DNA of 64,000 bases, taken from positions 747,546 to 811,545 of the forward strand of contig QANY01003987.1 in assembly GCA_003255025.1 (NCBI GenBank), given 5' to 3'. Positions 34,340 to 44,326 of this stretch are shown here, in pieces. Every line of letters begins with the position of its first letter. Positions within the stretch are counted from its first letter, which is position 1. A program made the position numbers and the translations under genes. This DNA comes from Datisca glomerata. Lineage: Eukaryota; Streptophyta; Magnoliopsida; Cucurbitales; Datiscaceae. Below the pieces are notes generated by a model. That model saw only the letters and a program-made list of their open reading frames with translations. It was not told the origin of the DNA and searched no databases.

Positions 34340-34752
34340 TGAAGAAGAACAGTGATGAAGAGGATGCCTTACATAAGCAATAGACTTTAAATGAAATAGG
34401 AAATGGTTCATTTGGGAACTGGGCAATTGAGGACATCTACAATTGAATAATGCAGATAACCTGACCATGTGACTGACATCATAGGGGGATGGATTGATAG
34501 TATAGGGAACGGAGAGACATGATTGTTGACGAGTGAGGAAATGATACCTGGTAACGGGAAGATATTTTAGGAAAATTATATAATTCATGCCTGCGAGAAC
34601 ACGAATATGAATTGACTAAAGGTTAGAAATGGTTATCGCAATAATTGCATTAGAAGATGTGAACTGACACAAAGGACAGGGAATAATGATGACAAAACAA
34701 TTAAATATTACATATTAATTTTACTATGTAATATTAAATGCAATACGGCAAA
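34340..34752 (+). other. Gypsy 3' untranslated region
   Basis: The stretch between the antisense ORF start and the truncated 3' LTR has no coding signal. No convincing purine tract is seen before 34753. Confidence 0.5.
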
Positions 34753-34778
34753 TGAATGGGTAAAAATCATTTATATGT
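34753..34778 (+). repeat. Truncated 3' LTR of the gypsy element
   Basis: These 26 bases match the first bases of the 5' LTR (25925 onward) at about 21 of 24 positions, then stop exactly where a copia LTR begins. Confidence 0.6.
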
Positions 34779-36537
34779 TGGGATTGATTGATTTTAAAAT
34801 TAATTAAAAATTAGTTTGAACCACGAACAGTTCGTGGACGAAATATATAAAAAAATTCAATCAACTTATTTAATCATATTAAATAACTTAAAGTCAAGCA
34901 ACGTGCGATTATGCATATATCAAATTAAATGAGAAAATAAGGTTAGAAATAATTTTTTCACCTCTACTTTGTATCGGAGAATTTATGAACTGGCGGAATT
35001 TCTTCGAGCATTCTTCGTATTCTTCAAGTTTCGGGATCCGAATCACACACTTGAACTCCAAGAATAATTTATGAATTTCGTCCACCAACAACCACCTGTT
35101 AATTTCAGAAATATATCTCATGAGAATTTTTTGTAGGAATTTGAATGTGGACTCTCAAAACGATTGAAGAAGAAAAATAAAAAAATTTCTCCTTTTATAT
35201 AATTTTCAGTGGCAACAAGGAGGAAGGGGAAAACATTTTTATCCTTTTGCTTTTTTAACAAACAACTGTATTTTATCCAAGATCTATCTGCAATCAGATT
35301 ACTATTAGATATTGATAAAGTGTACTTTTAAATATTTACAAATATACCTATATATTTTAAAATTTTTGAAAATTTACCCCATATATTCATAATGTCGAAA
35401 ATTAAAATATTCCTTAGAGTTTGAGTTGTATTGAGATTCATCAAACTAATTGATAAATTCACTGATCATTATCAATTAATGAATTAATTAAATTTTTATT
35501 TTACTCATTATCCAATATTAGAAAATAATAAACTAATTAATTTCAATACTATAATCACACTTAACTAATTAAGTGACATCACACATCACATATAGGTCTA
35601 GAAAATATGGCTTGGCACCAAAATATATTGTGATCCAATTTACTTCATTTCTCTATTCATGTTCTCATGAGCTATTTTTAGACCAAATGGACCCACATGA
35701 ACAAAGCTAATGATTCAAATACCCGATGAATTTATCTCCTTAAATTCCTGACTTATTTAATCTTGACATCGTATGACTCCACTATTGGTTTGATGCCAAA
35801 TCAACTCTTGATTCTTGCGCGCTACGTTTTCTGTTGGCGTAAATAAACCTTTTTATTTTCACGGTCCACAGAATATTTTAACATAATACCCATCGTGAAT
35901 ATCAGTAACAAGAGTGAAATATAAAATTATTATTTTACCCATCTTGGTATTATTTCCTTAACTCTTTTATTGACTGTGAATAAGAAACACATAATAGTGA
36001 ATTGTCTAGTACAATCACAAGTCTTAATCAATGACTTAATTCATCGAATACCTGGCCAGGTTAATTTTTTCACACACCCATCAATAAAACATAAGGTGAA
36101 ATTGTTACTTTGGCAATTGAACCACGAATTTTCATATTTGTGAGTCACATAACTCTAATTTAATTGAATTACGATCCCAACAGCTGAGTTATTGCCTGCC
36201 AATTTGAACTCACTCATTTGACATATCAAAGATATCAACTAACTAAGTCAAGCTACGTATTCACCTTAGGATTAAGGTAATTATGAAAATACCCTTAAGG
36301 TGTAACAATAAGATTTAGAGCTTCATAAATGGTTTTGGGCTTTAAACTAATTTGTTACCGGTCTATTCAATATGTTCATAATATGTCTAAGTTAATCATT
36401 TGAGTCTCCACTCCCATGCCCCAAGACTGGCATCCATTGGTTTAACCTAACAGTTATAATCAGATCTGATTGTCCAGTTGATCTTAAGACTGCAAATATC
36501 ATTCTGAACTTTCTCAGAAGAGTTCGTCTAGAGATGC
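34779..36537 (-). repeat. Copia LTR, truncated
   Basis: It aligns base for base with the LTR at 6752-8503, including the ATTAAGTGACATC and ATCGTGAATATCAGTAACAA segments. It lacks the last about 177 bp, the LTR 5' end on the minus strand. An open frame at 34909-35121 corresponds to that inside the other LTR. Confidence 0.9.
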
Positions 36538-36800
36538 CTAATGTGATGTTCAACATCATATTAACAGTGGTCTCAAAGTTTTGATGTTGTTGCAACACAT
36601 TTCTCATCAAGAAGCATAAACGTCATTTTCCTCTTGTGTTGATTCAGCAATAGGCTCAAGGGGACAAGAGGTACTGAGCACAAACTTGTGCTTTTCCACC
36701 GTCAGCACGATATCAAGTTTCGTTTCCAATACACATAACTTTTACCAGTAAATTTTTTCGCGTTAAGAATAGTTGAGAGAGGGGATAGTGACATGATTAC
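36538..36800 (-). pseudogene. Copia gag N-terminal fragment
   Basis: The minus strand gives NVLQQHQNFETTVNMMLN and upstream KHKFVLSTSCPLEPIAEST, matching the gag start of the first element. It ends at the deletion junction with the LTR at 36537. Confidence 0.8.
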
Positions 36801-37769
36801 TGAAAAGAATAAATAAAACGGTGTAAATAAATGCTCAATCATTTAGGAAAGTATGATGCATGATGCAACTACTTAAATATTTAAAAATCCATCAAAAAAA
36901 ATTTCCTCCATGATGTTACGATAAAAAAGGATAGCTTGTCGAGGGATGAAGTCCAAACTATCTCCTATCGCATCGAGACTCTTCTCATTTGGTTAACCAA
37001 TCACCAATGATTTTGGTCACCTTGGCTCGATTGACTAGCCCTTGTGGGGATTCCAATGTGCTTCTGTCTAAGTGTTTAACCAATGTATCGATTCATAAAA
37101 AGTTGCTATGGACTAACAACCCGTCTATGGGACGACTTTGCCCCACCATTTTTTTTAGAAGTTTTAGCTTCTCAAGCAACTCGATGACTCAAAGCGACAC
37201 AATTCTAAAGTTTCTCCCATTGAAGAGAGGACCGCTATGGGTGGTTCTAAACCATTCCTCGTGACACGATCAAGTTCGCGTTGGAGACCTTGAGAATGTT
37301 TCATTGTAAACGGCCTTCCCACTTAGTTTTTGGAAAACAAACTTTGGATTTTTCGTTATTTTTCAAAATATAACTTGTATTAGTTTGAAAAATGTGATGA
37401 AATTTACAAATCCTTTATTTAACATTAAATCCCAATTTAAAACCATAACCATTACAAATTTTGTATTGTAATTAAATTATAACCACTATAATTAATCTAC
37501 AATTATGCATGTACATGTTACATGGCAATTTGATATTGGCATATCCCTAGTTCTATATGGCATGTTATATGATGATGCACGATTAAAATTAAATCATACA
37601 TTTAAAATTAACCTCCCTATTGGCTCATTTCTAACTACAACCTAAAAAGAATAATAAATTACAAATTAATTTACAAATCTTCATGGTGTCTGTAATTCTA
37701 TATTAGTCCTTCAGGTTGTCCCACCACTTTGTAACTCTTTACGAAAGTCCATTCTCATTTTAAAATCAA

Positions 37770-37870
37770 ATTTCAAATTTCAAATTCAAATTTTAAATTT
37801 CAAATTTCAAATTTCAAATTTCAAATTTCAAATTTCAAATTTCAAATTTCAAATTTCAAAAACTCAAAAT
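37770..37870. repeat. TTTCAAA heptamer microsatellite in copia leader
   Basis: About a dozen near-perfect copies of the heptamer TTTCAAA. The same place in the first element (5920-5985) has fewer and more irregular units, so the array expanded in this copy. Confidence 0.85.
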
Positions 37871-38330
37871 TTAAAATTTGATTAAAACCCTTTTCTTAAG
37901 GATAACTATTTTCCTAATTAAATAATCTCATTAATTATCCTCCCTTTTTTCTTAAAAATAAAAAAAAAGATAAAAGATAACATTGATAATTATGTTTTGA
38001 ATTCAAAATTCAAAAGATAAAAAGATAAAATAGATAATTATCTTTGACTTCAAAATTATATTTTATTAATTTAAAATTTATAATTCAAAAATTCAAAATT
38101 TAAAAGACAAAAAAATAGGATAAGGGTTATCACGAAATAGTTAGGGTTTCCTAAACCCTAATTGTTATCGCCTAGGGTTCACAAACCCTAGTCGCCATGT
38201 AGGGCATGAGACCGAACAACGGCGGTGACAGGCACTGAAATAGTATCGCAGTCGTCGGAACAGTAACTCCGATGCGAACAGTAATTCCTGCGTGAACAAT
38301 ATTTTTGATGTGAATAGTAATTATGACATG

Positions 38331-38743
38331 AATCTATAATCGAATAATCAACAACTAAATTAACTGAATCAACAATTTTTAATCGAATAACCAAACTAAA
38401 ATTCATGAATTTTATTAGGTTTATAAAAAATAAACAATTTTACTGACTCAATTTGCATTTGAAGCTATTTGTGATGGAAATTATTGTCCATCCTTTCAAT
38501 TTGAAGAGAGAGGAATTTCAACCGAATTGTTGATCTCCATCATAATCGTTCGGTGAAGAGAGAGAAGTGAATCATGAAAATAGAATTGTTGGTTGAATAG
38601 AAAGGAAAAATAAAGAATAGTCCTTTAGTTCCGAAACAAAAATAGATGAGTACCCCTTTGGTACTCGTTGGGTACTTCATATCTTAGTAGATATCACCCA
38701 CACACATCATATAATTTAACGTGGGTATGGATTGGGTAAGAGT
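38331..38743. other. Intergenic sequence
   Basis: No gene found. It separates the end of recognisable copia sequence from the hAT-like element. Confidence 0.5.
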
Positions 38744-39769
38744 AGAGGTGGCAAGTGGGCCGGTTTGGCCCGTGAAACTAGGTGAATTGACTTGTTATAA
38801 TCTGGGACCGGCCTGGCCTGGGGCTGTCTAGTACCGAGCCAGTTAAAGCCCGCGGACCAGGCCCAAGGCATTGCGGCCTTGCATTCAAGACTTATAACCC
38901 AGCCTGGATGTTAGGCTTGGCCCGAATCGGCCCATGAGGCCTGGCGGGCCTGAACGGGCCCAACTCGTGATTTCACTCTTTTTATCTAAAAAATTGAACA
39001 ATTATGTGTGTATTGAAGTTTGAACTATTAACCTCTCCTTATAAGTCACGCTCTTTACCAATACACCAAGACAAGCTTTGTTATTGTTTATAATATATTG
39101 TTATTATCTTTTAATACATTTTATCGAAACTTCGTATATCATATTTTTGAGATAAACATATTTAATTAAATAAAAAATAATATTTTTCTTTTAAATACAT
39201 ATTTTATTCAATGAAAAATAGGATTCAAGAAAACTTTACAAAATATTGGCTCAACATTCCTAATACTTTTTATTTTTTAATAAACGAATTATAAATTAGT
39301 TATTATATTTTTTAAAATTTTACGTGAATATGAATATCACAAGGTTATGAATTTAATAAATAAAATAATTATTTTACTTATTATTACAAGTTTTTCTATT
39401 GAGATTTTAAAGTAATAAAATATAATAATTAGAAGAAAGTAACATGACTTTTATATAGGTTAGTGGGAATCCCTACATTTAACTCATTCCCCACCAAGGT
39501 TCAACTCTTCCCATTTATAATTTTTGAGAATTACAACACATTTAGAGGAAAAGAAATGGATCGGTCTGGTTATTTAACCGGGACTGGCTTGTTAGTCAGC
39601 CCGGACCAGACCGTCTTAGGCTTGGCCCATGAGTTCACGGGCCGGTTCAACGGTTTATTCTATGCCTCCCCAAAATTCCAGCAAGCCGGCACGGTACCAG
39701 CACGTAAACCACCTGAAAAGCCTTGGGCTGGCCCGTGAACCACCGGGCCGACCCGGTTGTCACCTCTTA
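38744..39769. mobile_element. hAT-like non-autonomous element (1.03 kb), copy 1
   Basis: The left end is AGAGGTGGCAAGTGGGCCGG. The right end read inward gives TAAGAGGTGACAACCGGGTC. GGCCCGG-type sub-terminal repeats are abundant. Flanking 8-mers GTAAGAGT (38736-38743) and GTATGAGT (39770-39777) agree at seven of eight positions. The AT-rich core contains a tRNA-like segment (about 39005-39085). A second copy in inverse orientation lies at 43440. The frame at 39463-39738 is chance. Confidence 0.82.
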
Positions 39770-39845
39770 GTATGAGTAGTCAAAGTTTAACATAAGTATT
39801 TAGTGGGTAGAGCTACCCAACCCAAACTCACTTAGTGGCATCCCT

Positions 39846-40115
39846 AGTTTTATATATGTTTACAATTTGGGTTGGTTTAGCTTTGTGGAAAAATCATTGT
39901 GTCAGTTCGATTCAAAATTTCATCAAATTTTAATCGGGACAAACCGAAGCTTTAATTCGAAATTACAAACGAATCTTTAGAACTGAACCAAAGCTTTTAG
40001 TTCAACTCAGTCTATATATTATTCACGATTCCGTTGGATTCTCTATATCATCGTACCAATTTTTTTGGTTGGATTTGATTCTTAGTTGAAAATCAAACCG
40101 AACCGTGAACATCCC
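39846..40115. mobile_element. Degenerate hAT-type MITE (tentative)
   Basis: The right end read inward is GGGATGTTCACGGTTCGGTT, close to the MITE at 33634. The left side (TGTTTACAATTTGGGTTGGT) is a weaker inverted match. No target duplication could be fixed. Confidence 0.4.
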
Positions 40116-40489
40116 TCCTTTACTATTAGCATATCATATATATTACCAGTTGATTTCTTAATAAAAGTCTAAAGAAATCCCACATGAATTATGATTTAAA
40201 AGGAAACCAAATATAAGTTATCTTAAAGTTTGAGACTATCTTGCTCATGTATGAGGGTTATTTGGAGTAATATACCCTTTGTGAAATACATTTGAAAAAA
40301 TATACATATTTTCTAAAACTAAGAAATATATATCCATGACTCACATTATCTTTGTTTTGTTTAGCTTTTCAATATTCTATTAAATCAAATAAAAGTGACA
40401 ATTATAATTTTTCCAATAAACCCAATTTGTTCTTTTTCTCCATTTTTTTTTTCTCCTTTTTGCTTCCTTCGTCTTTGAGAGACCCGTTC

Positions 40490-40556
40490 TTCTTCTTCTT
40501 CTTCTTCTTTAAGGAGACCCATTCTTCTTCTTCTTCTTCTTCTTCTTCTTCTTCTT

Positions 40557-40587
<31 letters not shown>

Positions 40588-40605
40588 TTCTTCTTCTTCT
40601 TCAAG
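40490..40605 (+). repeat. (TTC)n microsatellite in left arm
   Basis: Near-perfect TTC triplets over about 115 bp, broken once by AAGGAGACCCA. The frame encoding polyserine here is an artefact of the repeat. Confidence 0.95.
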
Positions 40606-40869
40606 GAGACCCATTTTTCATCTTCTACTCTTGAAAGCACTTTTTACATTATACAAAATTTAATTCGTAACTAATAATTTTAAATTTTCCAGGAGGTTTA
40701 GTTTAGAGTTGTTGGTAAAAGATAGTTGTTATTCATGTATTAGTGAGCTCTAGGAATTTATATATTTTTTGAATTAGATATTATTTTCTATGAATGGTAG
40801 CTACGTAATCTCGTACTTTTGATTATTTACATTGTTGTATGGATTTCAGTTATGTGATCAATCTAGTGA

Positions 40870-41205
40870 TCATATGACTACTTGAAGGGTTCAAGCAGTT
40901 ATTTATAACTACTTGAACCCCTCAAGTTGTCATTTTAATTATGGTAGTAAGTAATCCAGTAAATAAGTGACTACTTGAATGGTTCAAATAGAGGTTTATG
41001 ACTACTCGAACCTCTCAAGTAGCCATTTTGATATTGACAATAAGCAATTCAGTGACTAGATGACTACTTAAAGGGTTCAAGTAGTTTTGAACCCCTCAAG
41101 TAGTTATTTTCTGGTAGTAAGCAATCTAGTGAAAAGTGAATACTTGAAGGGTTCAAGTAGTTGTTTATAACTACTTGAACCCCTCAAGTAGTCACTTTGA
41201 TTTAT
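40870..41205. repeat. Array of palindromic ACTACTTGAA repeats, left cluster
   Basis: About four units spaced roughly 85-100 bp. Each contains ACTACTTGAAGGGTTCAAGT and/or ACTACTTGAACCCCTCAAGT, self-complementary hairpins, and linkers such as GGTAGTAAGCAATC. Right-hand members are at 41925-42105, and a partial unit is near 42540-42570. Confidence 0.88.
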
Positions 41206-41602
41206 CAAACCTTTTTATATTGCTACTTGTGCTTGAAAGTAAAATATTGTGGGTAGATTTGTGGAAGTTGAGTAGTCTTAACATTTATCACACTATTGTA
41301 TATGGCTACTTGTGCTTCCCCATTTTCTCATGTGTACATTTTTCTACATGGTTTCAAACAATTCAGTTAACCATATAGTGCAAAATAAAAAAAAAATTAA
41401 TTTGGTACAACTACAACCTCATAGGTGCTTGCACTAAGTACGCAACAAGTTCACACATACAAATATCCATTACTACATATCGATTAATACTTTAATGAAT
41501 TCTACTTGCCACTAACAATGGTCACAATTATAAAGACAAAATATAGAATGCAAACATGGAATTTTTTTAATGTGCCCGTCCAACTTTCCAATGATTGAAT
41601 CA

Positions 41603-41893
41603 TTATATCCATGAGCCGGAGCTCGTCCTTAAGTTCTTTTGAATCATTATTCTTGCTATGGCTTCACTCACTACATCAAGGTTGCACCATCCAAGATACC
41701 CACATTTGTCATCCAAGCAACAATAATATATCATACGTTTATTTTTATTCAACTCTGATATTTTCACAGCAACCATTCTTCCGCAAGCACATATTTTGTT
41801 AACAAATATCAATTCTCCATATGTAAAATCATTGGCATTAGAACTTGACATATTGTTCCTACACATGTTTAGAATACAAAAAAATAGTCTCAA
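41603..41893 (-). CDS. Small protein with GRF-type zinc finger (possibly captured)
   Basis: A 96-residue ORF. It could start at the Met in MSSSNANDFTYGEL (residue 15), since many plant GRF proteins start with a Ser-rich stretch. The zinc finger runs from residue 34 to 69: CACGRM with two Cys (35, 37), MIYYCCLDDKCGYLGW with Cys 58/59 and 64, and the aromatic-x-x-W end. GRF fingers bind single-stranded nucleic acid in other proteins. In plants many short GRF proteins are encoded by or near transposable elements. Its location inside the inverted arms suggests a captured gene fragment. Expression is unknown. Confidence 0.6.
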   Translation of the reverse strand: MRLFFCILNMCRNNMSSSNANDFTYGELIFVNKICACGRMVAVKISELNKNKRMIYYCCLDDKCGYLGWCNLDVVSEAIARIMIQKNLRTSSGSWI

Positions 41894-41924
41894 CCAAGAA
41901 CTGATTCATCCAAGTAGGTATTTT

Positions 41925-42105
41925 TACGACAACTTGAACCACTCAAGTCGTTATTAGTGACTACTTGAACCCTTCAAGTAGTCATTTTTATTTTGTCAGT
42001 AAGCAACTCAGAAACTGAGTGACTACTTGAAGGGTTCAAGTAGTTGTTTATGACTACTTGAACCCTTCAAGTAAATGTGTATGACTACTTGAACCCTTCA
42101 AGTAG
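41925..42105. repeat. Array of palindromic ACTACTTGAA repeats, right cluster
   Basis: Further units of the same hairpin (GACTACTTGAACCCTTCAAG) on the other side of the zinc-finger ORF, with the same GTCAGTAAGCAACTC-like linker. Confidence 0.88.
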
Positions 42106-42107
42106 GA

Positions 42108-42525
42108 AAAATACACGAACCCCCCCAAGGTTTGCCTAAAAGACACGGACGCCCCCTGTAGTTTTAGAAAAAGCACAGACATCCCTTGACATTTTATTTC
42201 GTAGACCAAAAACCCAAAAGCGTTAATTTTCTTACTAACAACGTTAATTTTTTAAAGTACCAAGAATGCTCTTAATCAAACCTTTTGCTAACGGGTTTAG
42301 GGTTATATCAGACCCAACCTTTTTATATAACCTGAAGAATGGAGAACAATGTCAAGTACGGGTGCACATGTCTTGGGTAAGAGTCAAGATCTAAGGTTTT
42401 TCTTGGTCATTTCATTCTAAAAATAAATTATTTGTAACAGATTGGACATATTTATCTTTTCTGAAACTACATGGGGTGCCTATATCTTTTAGGCAAACCC
42501 AGGGGGTGTTTGTGTACTTTTCACT
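42108..42525. mobile_element. MITE nested inside the foldback element
   Basis: The left end is GAAAAATACACGAACCCCCC, followed by GGTTTGCCTAAAAGACACGG. The right end read inward gives GAAAAGTACACAAACACCCC, then GGTTTGCCTAAAAGATATAG. The inverted ends extend about 70 bp. The outer boundary merges into the hairpin repeat, so the target duplication is not resolved. Confidence 0.75.
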
Positions 42526-42739
42526 TATTTTTATTCTCCTAGTAAGCAACCAAATAACTACTTGAGCCTTTTTTGCATAAAAAAAGAAAAGAATGGGTAA
42601 CCGTCTGTTGCAAAATTAAATTTCTCAAAGCTAAACCCCTTGAAAAAATTGAAATCGTTCATTACGAATTAAATTTTGTATGAAGCAAAGAATGCTTTCA
42701 AGAGTAGATGAAAAATGGGCCTCCTTGAAGAATAAGAAG

Positions 42740-42830
42740 AAGAAAAATGGGTCTTCTTGAAGAAGAAGAAGAAGAAGAAGAAGAAGAAGAAGAAGAAGAA
42801 GAAGAAGAAGAAGAAGAAGAAGAAGAATGG
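42740..42830 (-). repeat. (GAA)n microsatellite in right arm
   Basis: The complementary counterpart of the TTC array in the left arm. The polyleucine and polyphenylalanine frames here are artefacts of the repeat. Confidence 0.95.
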
Positions 42831-43194
42831 GTATCTCAAAGATGAAAGAAGCAAGAATGGAGAAAGAGAAAACAATAGGTTTTGTTGGAATGATATTAAT
42901 TGGCACTTTTATTTGATTTCATAGGATATTGGGAAGATAAACAAAACAAACCATAATGTGGGCCATGAATATATATTTCTTACTTTTAGAAAAAAGGTCC
43001 AAATGCATTTTCCAAATGGTATATTATTACAAATAATCCTATGTAAGAATACTTAATCCCAGGTAAGATCAGTTCAGGATCATATGATCATTTTTCTATT
43101 AGATAGCAAGGGTTGTTGCACAGAATGTACTTCAAAATAACTACTCTATAGATCTTAATATCTATATATATGAAGAGGAAATCATGTAACAATG

Positions 43195-43439
43195 AGGGTT
43201 CTTAATTGTACAAATAGAACTTCAGACTTGGTTTTTTCTTTTTTCTCTATTCCTTTCAAGCGGGTAATCGTTTGAGTCAATAGAGAAATTTTCTTCGGAA
43301 TGAAAGACATTATTACATTCTCATTATTTAAAGACATCTACCAAGAGAAACTCTTAATTGGATCCAAAATTGATGGGTTAGACCAAAATTAGAACCACAT
43401 GTGCTTTTATTGGATATTGTTAATTAACAACATTTGCTT
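43195..43439 (+). repeat. Dispersed repeat, copy of 23101-23345
   Basis: Shares GGATCCAAAATTGATGGGTT, AGACCAAAATTAG and ATTACATTCTCATTATTT with 23101-23345 in the same order. It is cut on the right by the hAT-like element at 43440. It is part of the same decayed copia family as 45638-46560. Confidence 0.75.
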
Positions 43440-44326
43440 AGAGGTGCCAACCGGCCCGGCCAGGTAATGCTCAGCTCGGGTGGTTCACATGGTGGTCTCG
43501 AGCCTTTTCAGGCGGTTCATGGGCCAGTTTCAAGTTGGGCCGCTAGATTTTTAGGACGGCCCAAAAAGAACCGCTAAACCGGCCCGTGTACTCACGGGCT
43601 GGGCCAGTTCACAGGACGATCCTGATTAAATAACCGTACCAGCTCATTTTCCCTCCCTTTAATATGATTTAATTCTAAAAATTGTAGAAGGGGAGAGTTG
43701 ATCCTTGGTGGGGTATAGATGAAGTGTAAGGATTACCACTAAACTATATGAAAGTCATGCTACTTTTCTTTCAATTATTTTCTTTTTTTACTTTAGAATC
43801 TCAATAGAAAAACTTGTCATACTAAGTAAAATAATTATTTTATTCATTGAATTGGATAGTTGCATCACTATGAAGAGACATTATAATTTTTACCATGGAA
43901 GTGGAAGGGAAATTTGAATATTGAGATTGTATTTTTTTATTTTTGTGTCTTGTTAATTGGTATTAAGGTATGCCCTTGGTCCGTTGGTGTATTTTACATT
44001 GATTGAATAAAATATTCATTTAAACAAAAAATATTATCTATTTATTTAATTAAATACATTTATCTCAAAAATATATTTAATAAAGTATTTGACAAAATGT
44101 ATTGAAAGACAATACAAATATAGCACAAACAATATTTACACACAAATAGACTTGGTCTAGTGGTAAGGTGTCTCATTAATAAGAAAAAGGTCAATGGTTT
44201 AATCTACAATATATAAAAAATCAATGATTTTTTTGGATAACCATCCAACCCACAGACTGAGCCGGTGCAGGCCTGCAGGTTGGCCGGGCCGGGCGATGTA
44301 TCCAGTCCGGGCTGGGCTCGGCCATA
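43440..44326. mobile_element. hAT-like non-autonomous element, copy 2, truncated
   Basis: Starts AGAGGTGCCAACCGGCCCGG. Its interior matches the element at 38744-39769 in inverse orientation (for example CTTTAGAATCTCAATAGAAA against the complement near 39400). The far terminus is missing; an LTR begins at 44327. It contains a tRNA-like segment (44149-44208). Confidence 0.8.
44149..44208 (+). repeat. tRNA-like segment inside the hAT-like element
   Basis: CTTGGTCTAGTGGTAAGGTG resembles a tRNA A box region, and about 35 bases later AATGGTTTAATCTAC resembles a degenerate B box. The counterpart in copy 1 (39005-39085, complement) reads CTTGGTGTATTGGTAAAGAG and ATAGTTCAAACTTC. A SINE probably inserted before the family amplified. 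Confidence 0.5.

Larger units (their letters stand above)
25925..34778 (+). mobile_element. Ty3/gypsy retrotransposon, Tat type, decayed
   Basis: The order is LTR, gag, protease, RT, RNase H, an additional archaeal-type RNase H, integrase, a long 3' region with tandem repeats, an antisense ORF and a truncated 3' LTR. RT before integrase places it in Ty3/gypsy. The second RNase H and an antisense ORF after pol are features of the plant Tat lineage. Every domain carries stops or frameshifts. The 3' LTR is cut 26 bases in by another copia LTR (34779). Confidence 0.85.
34779..38330 (-). mobile_element. Second copia copy, internally deleted
   Basis: Same family as the element at 1-8680. An LTR (34779-36537, equivalent to 6752-8503) is joined directly to gag and leader (36538-38330, equivalent to about 4619-6400). 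The pol gene, purine tract, LTR terminus and 3' part of gag are gone. The primer site and 5' LTR expected on the right are also absent. It inserted into the 3' LTR of the gypsy element. Confidence 0.85.
40225..43065. mobile_element. Foldback / Mutator-like element with about 470-bp inverted arms
   Basis: The left arm (about 40225-40700) and right arm (about 42600-43065) are inverted copies. Both contain AAGAAATATATAT(C/T)CATG, a CTT/GAA microsatellite, a GGAGACCCATTNTTC-like segment, and TTTACATTATACAAAATTTA or its match. The outermost shared part is GGTTATTTGGAGTAATATAC on the left and GGATTATTTGTAATAATATACC read inward on the right. ATGTATGAG on the left and ATGTAAGAA on the right (7 of 9) are a possible 9-bp target duplication. 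Inside are palindromic repeats, a GRF-like ORF and a nested MITE. Long arms and a captured coding fragment fit a Pack-MULE or foldback element. Confidence 0.78.

Noticed and set aside
36989..37264. 91-codon ORF on the plus strand
   Set aside because: It lies in the copia leader, opposite to its transcription, and has no counterpart frame in the first copy.
40352..40663. Polyserine ORF
   Set aside because: It is the translation of a TTC microsatellite in the arm of a transposon.
40870..42105. Repeats with regular spacing resembling a CRISPR array
   Set aside because: The host is a plant, the repeats are degenerate, linkers are similar to each other, and no cas genes exist.
42631..42906. Polyleucine and polyphenylalanine ORFs
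   Set aside because: They translate the complementary GAA microsatellite.
44149..44208. tRNA gene
   Set aside because: The box motifs are degenerate, no cloverleaf pairs well, and the segment is part of a repeated hAT-like element.
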